From positions 1 to 9,475 of the forward strand of contig JAKACL010000104.1 of the NCBI GenBank assembly GCA_021821425.1: a DNA stretch of 9,475 bases. The letters are read 5' to 3'. The stretch comes from Pseudomonadota bacterium. Its GTDB lineage: Bacteria; Pseudomonadota; Gammaproteobacteria; Burkholderiales; Thiobacillaceae. Of the stretch, positions 1 to 7,281 are shown one piece after another; the first letter of the stretch is position 1; each line of letters opens with the position of its first letter. A program made the position numbers and the translations under genes. The notes beneath the pieces are model-generated. The model saw only the letters and a list, made by a program, of their open reading frames with translations, was not told the origin of the DNA and ran no database searches.

Positions 1-1996
1 CAGCGAATACTGCATACAGGCCTGCACACAGCAGCGCAAACGCCAGCGGTCGCGGCGTGGCGATAAGCTCCGTCAGGTTGTCGGTCGCGGCCTGTGCCAC
101 CACCCCCCAATACGCCAGCGCCAGGGGCGGCAGCGCAGCCCAGAAATGCAGTGCACCGAGCCGCCGCCCGCGCCAGCGACGGACGGTTTGCGCGGCAAGG
201 TACAGCAGCGTGCCGGGAATGGCGGCCAGCGCGATCCAGCGCAGCCCGAGTTCCAGCCAGCGCGGCCAGTCGAGGATCGGGCTGCCCACCAGATCGAACA
301 GGCTCTCCTCCGGCACGGCAGCGCGCAACAGCATAAAAGCCAGCGCACCGTATGCCAGCACGCCCAGCGGCACCTGAATCATCCGCAACAGGCCGGACAC
401 CCGGCGGCGCGCCAGCCACACTGGCCACACGGCCAGCCAGACGCATGCCAGCGCAAGCAGCAGCGCCGACAGCCAGGCCGCATCGGGCCGGAACAGCTCG
501 CGCACGTTGTACGGCACGAACGCGGTCTGCGACGCGACCCAGAACAGCAGACTCATGCCGCCCAGCATCAGCGGCAGGTGCCAGCGAGAAAGGGACCCGG
601 GGGATGCAACGATGGCTGCCGGGGCCTCATCCTTGTCCGCTTTGGTGGCGATGCGCACCGGCGCATGGCGGGGAGCGCGCAGCAGGTGCCGCACCACGGC
701 ATAGCCTGCCAGGCCGCCGAGCCAGGCCAGCAGCCCGTCGGTGAGGTCGACGATCTTGTGCGGCAACATCAACTGCCCGCCTTCAATCGCAACGGGCAGT
801 CCCGCCAGCACCAGCATCGCCAGCGCAAACAGCGGGACGCGCCACCGCCACGGCTGGCGCGCCACGCCCCACGCCAGCAGGCCCCCGAGCGGGGCGAAGA
901 AGAGGGTTTTGCGCAGCACTTCGGTAATGGCGCGAAACTCCGTGCCGAAGTAATACACCTCGAACGGCACCCGCTGTACGAAGTCGAGCCGGCTCTTGAT
1001 GAAGGCGCCGTTTGTCTGGAAATCAAAAGGGAACCAGAACACCACGCCCAGCAGCAGCACCCAGGCTAACGCCAGCGCGAACGGCAGCCAGGCCGACCAC
1101 GCCGGCATCGGGCTGGCCGGGGACACGCGCACGGCCAGGCGACCGCCCGCCCAGGTGCCCAGCGCCGCTCCGGCGGCGGCGGTGAACAGGTCGGTGACAT
1201 CGCTGACCCGCGAATAGACGAACAACTGCAGGATCTCCAGCAGGGCGGCAGCACCAAATGTCATGCCCCACACGCGCCCGGCGCTGCGCGTGCCGTCGAG
1301 TCGCCACATCAGGGCCAGCGGCACCCAGATCAGCGCGTCGGTGGCGATTTCGTACAGCGCCTCGGCCGCATCGCCCGGCAGGCTGCCGAAAGGAATCAGG
1401 TTGACCTTGCCGTCGCGCCACTGATGATAAATCTCGACCAGGCTGATGGTGAGGTCGAGCGGCAGCACGTTGTAGACCAGCACGCCGGCGAGATACACCC
1501 ATGCGAGCCGCTCGGCGAGGGCGGCGCGGGCATGCGTCTGCTGCCAGGCATGCAGCCATTCGAGAAACCGTCCGCCCACGCCCCACCAGACCAGCACGCC
1601 GAGGATGCCGCCCAGGGTTTCGGCAAAGATGTCGTTCTGCGACACCGTGCGCTGCGGAAAGAACAGCTGGGTGAACTCGATGCCGACACTCAGTGCAGCG
1701 GCCGCAGGAATCAGCAGCAGGGTGATCAGCACGCTGCCCGCACGGCCCGCACCGGAGGTCAGGACGCCCATCCACAGGAAAGTCAGCGGGATGAACAGCA
1801 GCAGGTTGGCCACCCAGTCGGCGCGCGAACCGATGCCCAGTCGCAGAAACGGAATCGCGCCAAAACGCGCCACCGCTTCATCCCATGGGATGGCGCGGTA
1901 TTCCAATGGCACCAGGCTGCCGTAGACGACGAACGCGGTATAGGCCAGCGCAGCCGACACCAGCAGACGACGGGAGGCGGTATCGCTTGCGCCCAT
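1..1996 (-). CDS. Multi-pass membrane protein with three tandem VanZ-type modules (3' end outside window)
   Basis: The frame is open for 665 codons from ATG at 1996 to base 1, so the C-terminus lies outside the window. The product is strongly hydrophobic with many predicted membrane helices. Three VanZ-like modules are visible at about residues 12-140, 164-285 and 302-437. Each has a short V/L/F-P-L/F-acidic motif after its first helix (P30, P179, P323), a later xxPF motif (47-50, 200-203, 342-345) and the signature E-x2-Q-x5-R/K-x5-D followed by glycines: E107/Q110/R116/D122, E254/Q257/R263/D269 and E405/Q408/K414/D420. A charged linker at 441-470 leads to more helices (471-665) that open like a fourth module but lack the signature. 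VanZ was named for low-level teicoplanin resistance; its biochemical role is unknown. The ATG overlaps the upstream stop (TGATG), implying translational coupling. VanZ family membership is confident; resistance or exopolysaccharide function would be inference. Confidence 0.88.
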   Translation of the reverse strand, partial: MGASDTASRRLLVSAALAYTAFVVYGSLVPLEYRAIPWDEAVARFGAIPFLRLGIGSRADWVANLLLFIPLTFLWMGVLTSGAGRAGSVLITLLLIPAAAALSVGIEFTQLFFPQRTVSQNDIFAETLGGILGVLVWWGVGGRFLEWLHAWQQTHARAALAERLAWVYLAGVLVYNVLPLDLTISLVEIYHQWRDGKVNLIPFGSLPGDAAEALYEIATDALIWVPLALMWRLDGTRSAGRVWGMTFGAAALLEILQLFVYSRVSDVTDLFTAAAGAALGTWAGGRLAVRVSPASPMPAWSAWLPFALALAWVLLLGVVFWFPFDFQTNGAFIKSRLDFVQRVPFEVYYFGTEFRAITEVLRKTLFFAPLGGLLAWGVARQPWRWRVPLFALAMLVLAGLPVAIEGGQLMLPHKIVDLTDGLLAWLGGLAGYAVVRHLLRAPRHAPVRIATKADKDEAPAAIVASPGSLSRWHLPLMLGGMSLLFWVASQTAFVPYNVRELFRPDAAWLSALLLALACVWLAVWPVWLARRRVSGLLRMIQVPLGVLAYGALAFMLLRAAVPEESLFDLVGSPILDWPRWLELGLRWIALAAIPGTLLYLAAQTVRRWRGRRLGALHFWAALPPLALAYWGVVAQAATDNLTELIATPRPLAFALLCAGLYAVFA

Positions 1997-3246
1997 CAGG
2001 GGGTTGCCGCGTCCAGCGCGGGGAGCAAGGAAGAAGACAGCTGTGCGCCGGGGCGCGGGCTGGGTCGCCAATCGGGATACGCTGCCAGTTCGTGCAGCAG
2101 CGGAGCCGGGGCGTGCGGCGCCGCCTGGCTGCGCGCCAGCAGACGCCGCGTCAGCCTGGCCGGCGCAAGTGCCAATAAGTCTGGCTGATAAGGCAGGGAA
2201 AGATTGTAAGCCGCCTCGCCGCCAACGATGGGCGTGGCGGCGGCAATCACATTCAGGATCACGCGCTGTCGATATGTCGTGCCCTCGCGCTGCCGAACCT
2301 GGATGCCGGTGCCCGATGCCAGCACCGTGTTGGAGAAGATATTCATCTCGCGCGGCACGTCGTTGTGCGGCTGGATGCGGATCGCATCGCCGCCGCCGTT
2401 GATGAACACATTGCCGTACACCGCCACCCGCCCCTCCGCCTGCAGCAGCGCTTCGCTGGGATTGTGCAGAAACACGTTGCCGTAGACCAGATAGCGGTCC
2501 TCGCTGCCTGCACCCGAAACCGGGACATGACCGAGCAGGACGTTGGGGCGCGCCAGCGGGCCGGACGCGGCGTCCTCCTTGGAAAACACGTTATGGCGTA
2601 TCAATGTGTCGTGGCGGTCCGCATATTCCGGTGTGCGGACTGTCTGATGCTTGATCTGCAGGTTGTAGCCCAGCGTCGCGCTGACGTGATTGCCCTCGAT
2701 GAGGCCGCCGACAAAGGGATCGCTGCCGTCCGCATCGCCGAAGTACATGCCGGTGCCGACACGCTCGATGCGGTTGTTGCGGACCACCCAGCCGTACGCC
2801 GGGCATTTGCTGGAAATGCCCACATTCTGCTGCGACGCGGCATGGTCATGGATATGCAGATGTTCCAGCGTGATGAAGTCGGCATAGCGGCTGTGGCCTT
2901 CGGCCTTGACCGCATCGACCGGCAGGTTGCGGCCATCGAGCGCCAGATGCCGCACCACCAGATGGCGCACATTGACCAGGCTGACGGTATTGGCGCGCGG
3001 CCGTGCGATGAAACGGGGCGGGGCGGCGGGGTCGGCCGCCTCGATCACGATCGGCTCGCCGGCCTGGCCGGAAAGATGGTGCAGCGGCAAGCCCTGCAGA
3101 TACTCGCCCGACGCCAGCAGCAGCCGATCGCCTGGCTGCAGGCGGCGCAAGTGCACACGATAGTCCTCCGGCCCCGCCTGGTATTCGGCTGCCGCGGCGC
3201 CCCCGGCCAGCACACACAGCATCCCTGCGCAGGCCAGACGCAGCAT
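1996..3246 (-). CDS. Exported right-handed parallel beta-helix protein, possible polysaccharide-active enzyme
   Basis: The start chosen at 3246 gives 416 residues. GGAG lies 5 bases before this ATG and it follows the aroK stop by 2 bases; an in-frame ATG at 3303 would add 19 non-hydrophobic residues and overlap aroK. Residues 1-20 form a signal peptide ending AAAA before E21, with no lipobox, so the protein is probably periplasmic or secreted. Residues about 85-340 form short beta-helix rungs with a recurring x-N-x-V/I/F turn: N158, N186, N219, N257, N279, N306 and N332, spaced 22-38 residues. The N-terminal 'PGDRLLLASGEY' followed by 'GEPIVIEA' resembles the opening of NosD/PL6-like beta-helix proteins. 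Lys/Arg/His residues around 196-218 could line a sugar groove, but I cannot assign catalytic residues. The C-terminal 70 residues are Ala/Pro/Leu-rich and may be flexible. The fold is confident; activity and substrate are not known. Confidence 0.88.
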   Translation of the reverse strand: MLRLACAGMLCVLAGGAAAAEYQAGPEDYRVHLRRLQPGDRLLLASGEYLQGLPLHHLSGQAGEPIVIEAADPAAPPRFIARPRANTVSLVNVRHLVVRHLALDGRNLPVDAVKAEGHSRYADFITLEHLHIHDHAASQQNVGISSKCPAYGWVVRNNRIERVGTGMYFGDADGSDPFVGGLIEGNHVSATLGYNLQIKHQTVRTPEYADRHDTLIRHNVFSKEDAASGPLARPNVLLGHVPVSGAGSEDRYLVYGNVFLHNPSEALLQAEGRVAVYGNVFINGGGDAIRIQPHNDVPREMNIFSNTVLASGTGIQVRQREGTTYRQRVILNVIAAATPIVGGEAAYNLSLPYQPDLLALAPARLTRRLLARSQAAPHAPAPLLHELAAYPDWRPSPRPGAQLSSSLLPALDAATP

Positions 3247-3248
3247 GC

Positions 3249-3797
3249 TCACTCCGTCCCGGTCGCGGGCAGGCCGCTGCGCAACAGATCCAGCTTGCCG
3301 CACAGCACGCGCGTCATTCCCGAGACACTCTGCCGGCCGGTATCCACCACAATGTCGGCAATTTCGCGGTACAGCGGATCGCGCTGGCGATACAGCTCGC
3401 GCAATTTCTCGAGTGGATTGTCGGTCTGCAGCAGGGGGCGGTTGCGGTCGTGCCGCGTGCGCTCATACAGGTGTTCGGGCGAGCCGCGCAAATAAATGAC
3501 CACGCCGCTGTTTTTCAGGTTTTCGCGGTTGGTCGCCGACAACACTGCCCCCCCGCCGGTAGCCAGCACGATGCCGGACAACGCAGTCAGCTCGGCAATC
3601 GCCGCCTCCTCGCGGCGACGGAACCCCGCTTCGCCCTCGATTTCGAAGATGACCGGAATCTTGACGCCGGTGCGCGCCTCGATCTCATGATCCGAATCAT
3701 GAAAAATGCACCCATAGTGCCGGGCCAGAAGCCGGCCCACCGTGGTCTTGCCGGCACCCATCAGCCCGACGAGGTAAAGATTGTCGCGCTTGCTCAT
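3249..3797 (-). CDS. aroK: Shikimate kinase
   Basis: This 182-residue protein phosphorylates shikimate at the 3-hydroxyl with ATP, the fifth step of the cytoplasmic shikimate pathway to chorismate. Visible motifs are the Walker A loop GLMGAGKT (11-18), the Mg/shikimate-binding DSD (D34, D36), the substrate-binding R60 in GFRRRE, the GGG shikimate-contact loop (81-83), the lid arginines in RNRPLL (118-123) and RQRDPLY (137-143) near the adenine site. Length is normal for the family and all key residues are present. The pilQ terminator lies just upstream, leaving about 50 bases for a promoter. A TAGAAT sequence sits only 6 bases before the ATG, no clear Shine-Dalgarno is seen, and read-through from the pil operon is possible. 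In many betaproteobacteria aroB follows; here a beta-helix gene starts 2 bases after the stop. Assignment is certain; the AroK name over AroL follows from the pil context. Confidence 0.97.
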   Translation of the reverse strand: MSKRDNLYLVGLMGAGKTTVGRLLARHYGCIFHDSDHEIEARTGVKIPVIFEIEGEAGFRRREEAAIAELTALSGIVLATGGGAVLSATNRENLKNSGVVIYLRGSPEHLYERTRHDRNRPLLQTDNPLEKLRELYRQRDPLYREIADIVVDTGRQSVSGMTRVLCGKLDLLRSGLPATGTE

Positions 3798-3847
3798 GGC
3801 ACCATTCTAATGGACGGATAGCGGCGGGGCGCAGCATCGGGCAGACG

Positions 3848-3878
3848 AAAAAAAGCGCGGGGCACGCCCGCGCTTTTT
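3848..3878 (-). terminator. Rho-independent terminator after pilQ
   Basis: A perfect 12-base inverted repeat (3850-3861 and 3867-3878) encloses a 5-base loop. Its core is GCGCGGG/CCCGCGC. Read on the minus strand the stem is followed by a run of seven T (3854-3848), part of which comes from the stem's own A/T end. It begins about 15 bases after the pilQ stop, so it should end the pilM-Q transcript. The plus-strand reading also ends in five T, so it could work both ways, but no plus-strand gene enters it here. Confidence 0.88.
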
Positions 3879-3892
3879 ACGATCTGCCGCGA

Positions 3893-6136
3893 TCAGCGCA
3901 GCGTCAGGCGTTCATCGAGGATGCGCGGCGTAATGAACACGATTAGTTCAGTCTTCTGGTCCTGCTTCGATGTTTGCTTGAACAGGTTGCCGAGGAATGG
4001 CACATCGCCCAGGAATGGCACCTTATTGACGTTATTCAATTCGGTTTGATCGAAGATGCCTCCCAGTACCAGTGTTTCGCCGTTATTCACCCGCACCTGA
4101 GTTTTGATACGCCGCGTAGCAATGGCAGGTACTGTAAAGCCGCCTGTCGTAACACTGCCGCCCGCGTCTTGTGCATCTTTTTGAACTTCTACCGTCATGA
4201 TCAGCGAATCGTTATTCAGGATTTGCGGATCGACCAGCAAGCAAAGGAAAACATCCTTGAAAGAGACGGTAGCGGGCTGGTTGGCCGATCCGGGCGTCAC
4301 AAAGGGGATCTGCGTACCGTTAAGAATCACCGCAGGCTTCTGGTTCGTTGTCATCACACGCGGGTTCGACAAGATTTTGCCCCGGTTGTCCGCCTCCATC
4401 GCTGTCAGTTCCAGGCTGAGCAGATTATTGTTGGAAGGATTCAACAGCGACAAGGCAATCTGTCCCACCGCATTTGCAACGCCCAGATTGACTTGAGGCG
4501 TGACCGTCGGCAACCCGCCCGCGGCGATACTGGCGGATTCGTTCAGCGTACCGCCAACCCCAACCGTTTCCCGGCCCGTATTCTTGAACAACCGGGTGCC
4601 AAGACGCACGCCCAGATCCCGACTCCAGTTGCTGTCTGCAATCACAACCCGTGCCTCGATCATGACTTGACGTGCAGGCACATCGAGACGCGCGAGGAGT
4701 TCACGGACTTCCTGAATCTTGCGTGCGGTATCGGTAACGATCAGCGTATTCGTTTTAAGTTCAAACGTCGCTCGCCCCCGTTTGGTCAGAACTTTCTGCT
4801 CTGCATCCCCGCCCTGCGTCTGCTGCGAAGCCTGGGCCGCCCTCCCGCTTATACCCTGCGCCTGGGCCGAACAGTTCACCGCATCGCCCGCAGCATTCTG
4901 GGCCGTCCCGGCGGCGCCATACAACATGGATTTTGCTTCATCCGCCCGCATGTAGTTGAGTTGAATATAGTCCGTCGTCAAGGGCTCCAGATCCGCCACG
5001 GCCGACTTGGCCTCGAACTCGAGCTTCTCCTTGGTCAGCAATTCGTCCTTGGGCGCAATCCAGATCACGTTGCCGTTCTGGCGCTTGTCGAGCCCACGGG
5101 TCTGCATGATGAGATCGAGTGCCTGGTCCCAGGGCACGTCTTTCAGGCGCAGGGTCAGATTGCCGGTCACGGTGTCGCTTGCAACAATATTGAGGCCGGT
5201 GAAATCGGCGATGACCTGCAGTACGGAGCGCACCTCGACGTTCTGGAAATTGAGCGAGAGTTTCTCGCCCACATATTTCACCCGGCCGTCTGCGGTTTTC
5301 TTCTGCGCGTCATCGCTCTGCTTCACTTCAACGATAAAGCTGTTGTCAGCCTGATAGGCCGCGTATTCCCAGCCGCCCTTGGGCTGGATCACCATGCGGG
5401 TGTTGTCGCCGAGCGCGTAGGTCTCGATGAACTGCACCGGGGTGCCGAAATCAGCCACGTCGAGACGGCGCTGCAAGGCTCTCGGCAACTCGGTGCCAAT
5501 GAAATCGACGACCACGCCATCGGCCTGCTGGCGAATATTGATCCCCGCCTGCGCGTCTGAAAGCGTCGTCACGATGCGGCCCTCGCCCGCCGCGCCGCGC
5601 CGGAAATCGACATCGCGGATGCTGTGGCGCGCGGCGCCCGGCGTTGCCTCTGAAAAGCGCGGGCTGGCATTGACCGGCGCGGTACCTGCGCCGACATCGC
5701 CCAGTGCGATCAGCAATTGTTTGCCGTCAATGGTGGTGTCGTACTCGACCGACTTGTTCAGGTTCAGCACCAGACGCGTGCGCGTCCCCGCCTGCACCAC
5801 GTTGACGCTCGACAGCGGGCCCAGGTTGGATTCGACTGTATTGCGGCCCAGCGCATTGCCGGTGTTCGGCAGGTCGAGGGCGATGCGCGGCGGGTTGCCG
5901 ACGCTGAAGCCGGCGGGAGTGGCCGTCAGCGGATTCTTGAGCGTGACGCGGACGACCACCTTGCCGCCCGGCAGCGTCGTGGTCTCGACCTGTTGTACCG
6001 CGTTTGCGGTCGGCGGCACGTCGGCGGCGCGCACTGCAAAAGACAGCATCAACCCGGTCAGGAGCGTGGCTCCGAACAGGCAGCGGGTCATGTCCCGGGC
6101 AATGCTACGAACTGTGATTTTGGGCAATGCGTTCAT
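3893..6136 (-). CDS. pilQ: Type IV pilus outer-membrane secretin PilQ
   Basis: This 747-residue protein forms the outer-membrane ring through which the pilus passes. Residues about 16-38 form a signal peptide ending VRAA before D39. Two AMIN-type peptidoglycan-binding domains follow (about 50-147 and 171-272), then the secretin/TonB short N-terminal domain (about 290-361), a secretin N1 domain (about 386-485) interrupted by an Ala/Gln-rich segment (408-450), and the secretin barrel (about 555-740). The barrel carries the typical VPFLGDVPFLGNLFK (706-720) and TELIVFITPRIL near the end. The start is supported by GAGG 5 bases upstream; a later Met at residue 16 is less likely. The gene lies 30 bases after pilP and ends just before a terminator. 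PilP is expected to dock on its N-terminal domains. The 3' half is visibly less G+C-rich than the 5' half. Length and domains fit betaproteobacterial PilQ well. Confidence 0.98.
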   Translation of the reverse strand: MNALPKITVRSIARDMTRCLFGATLLTGLMLSFAVRAADVPPTANAVQQVETTTLPGGKVVVRVTLKNPLTATPAGFSVGNPPRIALDLPNTGNALGRNTVESNLGPLSSVNVVQAGTRTRLVLNLNKSVEYDTTIDGKQLLIALGDVGAGTAPVNASPRFSEATPGAARHSIRDVDFRRGAAGEGRIVTTLSDAQAGINIRQQADGVVVDFIGTELPRALQRRLDVADFGTPVQFIETYALGDNTRMVIQPKGGWEYAAYQADNSFIVEVKQSDDAQKKTADGRVKYVGEKLSLNFQNVEVRSVLQVIADFTGLNIVASDTVTGNLTLRLKDVPWDQALDLIMQTRGLDKRQNGNVIWIAPKDELLTKEKLEFEAKSAVADLEPLTTDYIQLNYMRADEAKSMLYGAAGTAQNAAGDAVNCSAQAQGISGRAAQASQQTQGGDAEQKVLTKRGRATFELKTNTLIVTDTARKIQEVRELLARLDVPARQVMIEARVVIADSNWSRDLGVRLGTRLFKNTGRETVGVGGTLNESASIAAGGLPTVTPQVNLGVANAVGQIALSLLNPSNNNLLSLELTAMEADNRGKILSNPRVMTTNQKPAVILNGTQIPFVTPGSANQPATVSFKDVFLCLLVDPQILNNDSLIMTVEVQKDAQDAGGSVTTGGFTVPAIATRRIKTQVRVNNGETLVLGGIFDQTELNNVNKVPFLGDVPFLGNLFKQTSKQDQKTELIVFITPRILDERLTLR

Positions 6137-6166
6137 GTCAGCCTCTTTAAAATTCAGTGCTACGAA

Positions 6167-6664
6167 TCATTCCTGCAGAATCAGGGCGCTGGTGCGCTCG
6201 GACCAGTCCCCGGCGCTATCCTGGACAATCTCGCGCAGCGTCACCTCACTGGCGGTGATCTGCGTGATGAGGCCGAAGTTCTGGCCTGCATAGTTGCCCT
6301 TCTTGACGTGGTAGATCGCATTGTCCGGAGTCTTGATCACGGCATGGATCTCGCCTTGTTTGGACAGCATGCCGACCATTTTCAGTGTCTCCAGGGAGAA
6401 TGACTCCAGCGGCTCCTTCGGACGATTGAAGTCGGGCTGCATACCGCCGCCGCCTCCGGTGGAGAGTTTTCTCGGCTTGAACGGGTCGGGCAGGTCAAAG
6501 GCGTTATAGCTGAACGGTTCGTACACCTTGACTTCCGGCAGCGGCTCGATCTTGCCTTGCATGTCCTTGCCGGTCTCGGCAACGAAGGTGTGCAGGTCCT
6601 GCATGTCGCCGCCGCCGCAACCCGCCAGCCCCAATACGAGAACGAAACTGGGCAGTCGCTTCAT
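6167..6664 (-). CDS. pilP: Type IV pilus inner-membrane lipoprotein PilP
   Basis: PilP links the inner-membrane PilN/PilO complex to the PilQ secretin across the periplasm. The 165-residue product has a lipoprotein signal peptide with lipobox LAGC and lipidated C16; the next residues are GGGD, with no Asp at position +2. The conserved extended segment runs about 42-62 (PEVKVYEPFSYNAF, then DPF), and the C-terminal beta domain starts near ESFSLETLKMVGML (87-100) and runs to about 163. A Gly-rich linker (GGGGG, 70-74) separates the two parts. The start overlaps the pilO stop by 4 bases (ATGA), implying translational coupling, and pilQ follows after 30 bases. Length and motifs are normal for betaproteobacterial PilP. 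Confidence 0.97.
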   Translation of the reverse strand: MKRLPSFVLVLGLAGCGGGDMQDLHTFVAETGKDMQGKIEPLPEVKVYEPFSYNAFDLPDPFKPRKLSTGGGGGMQPDFNRPKEPLESFSLETLKMVGMLSKQGEIHAVIKTPDNAIYHVKKGNYAGQNFGLITQITASEVTLREIVQDSAGDWSERTSALILQE

Positions 6665-7281
6665 TTTGGCTGCTCCTTGTTTTGCTGCTTGCGGGCGATG
6701 ACTTCTTCTTCGTCCAGGTAACGGTAAGTTTTGACGACGGCATCCATATTGAGCACACCCTCCTTGGCCGGTGCCAGGGAGATGTTCTGCAAGGTCACGA
6801 TGCGCGACAGCTTGGAGACGTCGCTGACGAAGGCGGCGATGTCGTGATAACCACCGGTGACCTTGACGGTGATGGGCGTCTCGGCATAGAACTCGGTCAC
6901 GGTTTCGGCATCGGGCTTGAACAGCTCAAACTGCAGGCCGCGTCCCAGACCGGCCTGGTTGACGTCGGTGATCAGCGCATCCATTTCCTGCTTGTTGGGC
7001 AGTTGCTTCAGGAGCGCGCCGAAGGCCTGTTCGATGTCGGCCAGCTGCTTGGTATACGCTTCCAGATTGACGGCCTGGTTCTTCTTGGTGGCGAATACGC
7101 TGCGCAACTCGGTTTCTTTCTGCCTGGATGCGTCCAGGGTCTCCATGCCCCCACGCCAGTCGAACCACCAGCCTGCAGCCACGATCGCCACGAAAAGCAC
7201 CACCAGCGCCGCCAGCTTGGTTGGCAACGGCCAGTCGGCCAGCGTTTTCAAATCGAGTTTGTTGAGTTCGTCAAGGGTCAT
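6661..7281 (-). CDS. pilO: Type IV pilus inner-membrane alignment protein PilO
   Basis: PilO pairs with PilN in the inner membrane and periplasm and binds PilP, forming the alignment complex that couples the cytoplasmic motor side to the secretin. The 206-residue protein has a short cytoplasmic N-terminus, one membrane helix (about 22-40), a periplasmic coiled coil (about 45-93) and the family hallmark LPNKQEMDALITDVNQAG (94-111), followed by a ferredoxin-like domain to about residue 190. The last 15 residues are charged and Lys/Gln-rich. Both ends overlap neighbours by 4 bases (pilN upstream, pilP downstream), so the genes are very likely translated in a coupled way. Nothing is missing relative to the family. 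Confidence 0.97.
   Translation of the reverse strand: MTLDELNKLDLKTLADWPLPTKLAALVVLFVAIVAAGWWFDWRGGMETLDASRQKETELRSVFATKKNQAVNLEAYTKQLADIEQAFGALLKQLPNKQEMDALITDVNQAGLGRGLQFELFKPDAETVTEFYAETPITVKVTGGYHDIAAFVSDVSKLSRIVTLQNISLAPAKEGVLNMDAVVKTYRYLDEEEVIARKQQNKEQPK

Noticed and set aside
146..1069. 307-codon plus-strand open frame rich in Gln, His, Arg and Pro
   Set aside because: It is antisense to the VanZ-type protein, whose frame is continuous with clear repeated motifs; the Q/H/R bias is the shadow of Leu/Trp/Ala codons.
1023..1775. 250-codon minus-strand open frame within the VanZ gene
   Set aside because: It is in a different frame from the start at 1996, rich in Arg/Gly/Ala/Cys with no membrane helices or motifs, so it is an out-of-frame shadow.
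1..1996. Glycopeptide (teicoplanin) resistance gene
   Set aside because: VanZ similarity alone does not imply resistance; there is no vanA-type cluster here, and the host appears Gram-negative, where such drugs are blocked by the outer membrane.
3975..4020. Short near-tandem repeat near the 3' end of pilQ
   Set aside because: It encodes the conserved VPFLGDVPFLGNLF motif of secretins, so it is protein-driven and not a mobile or regulatory repeat.
3974..5560. 528-codon plus-strand open frame opposite pilQ
   Set aside because: It lies antisense to a clear secretin gene, has no convincing ribosome site or recognisable domain, and its composition is that of a reverse-complement shadow in G+C-rich DNA.
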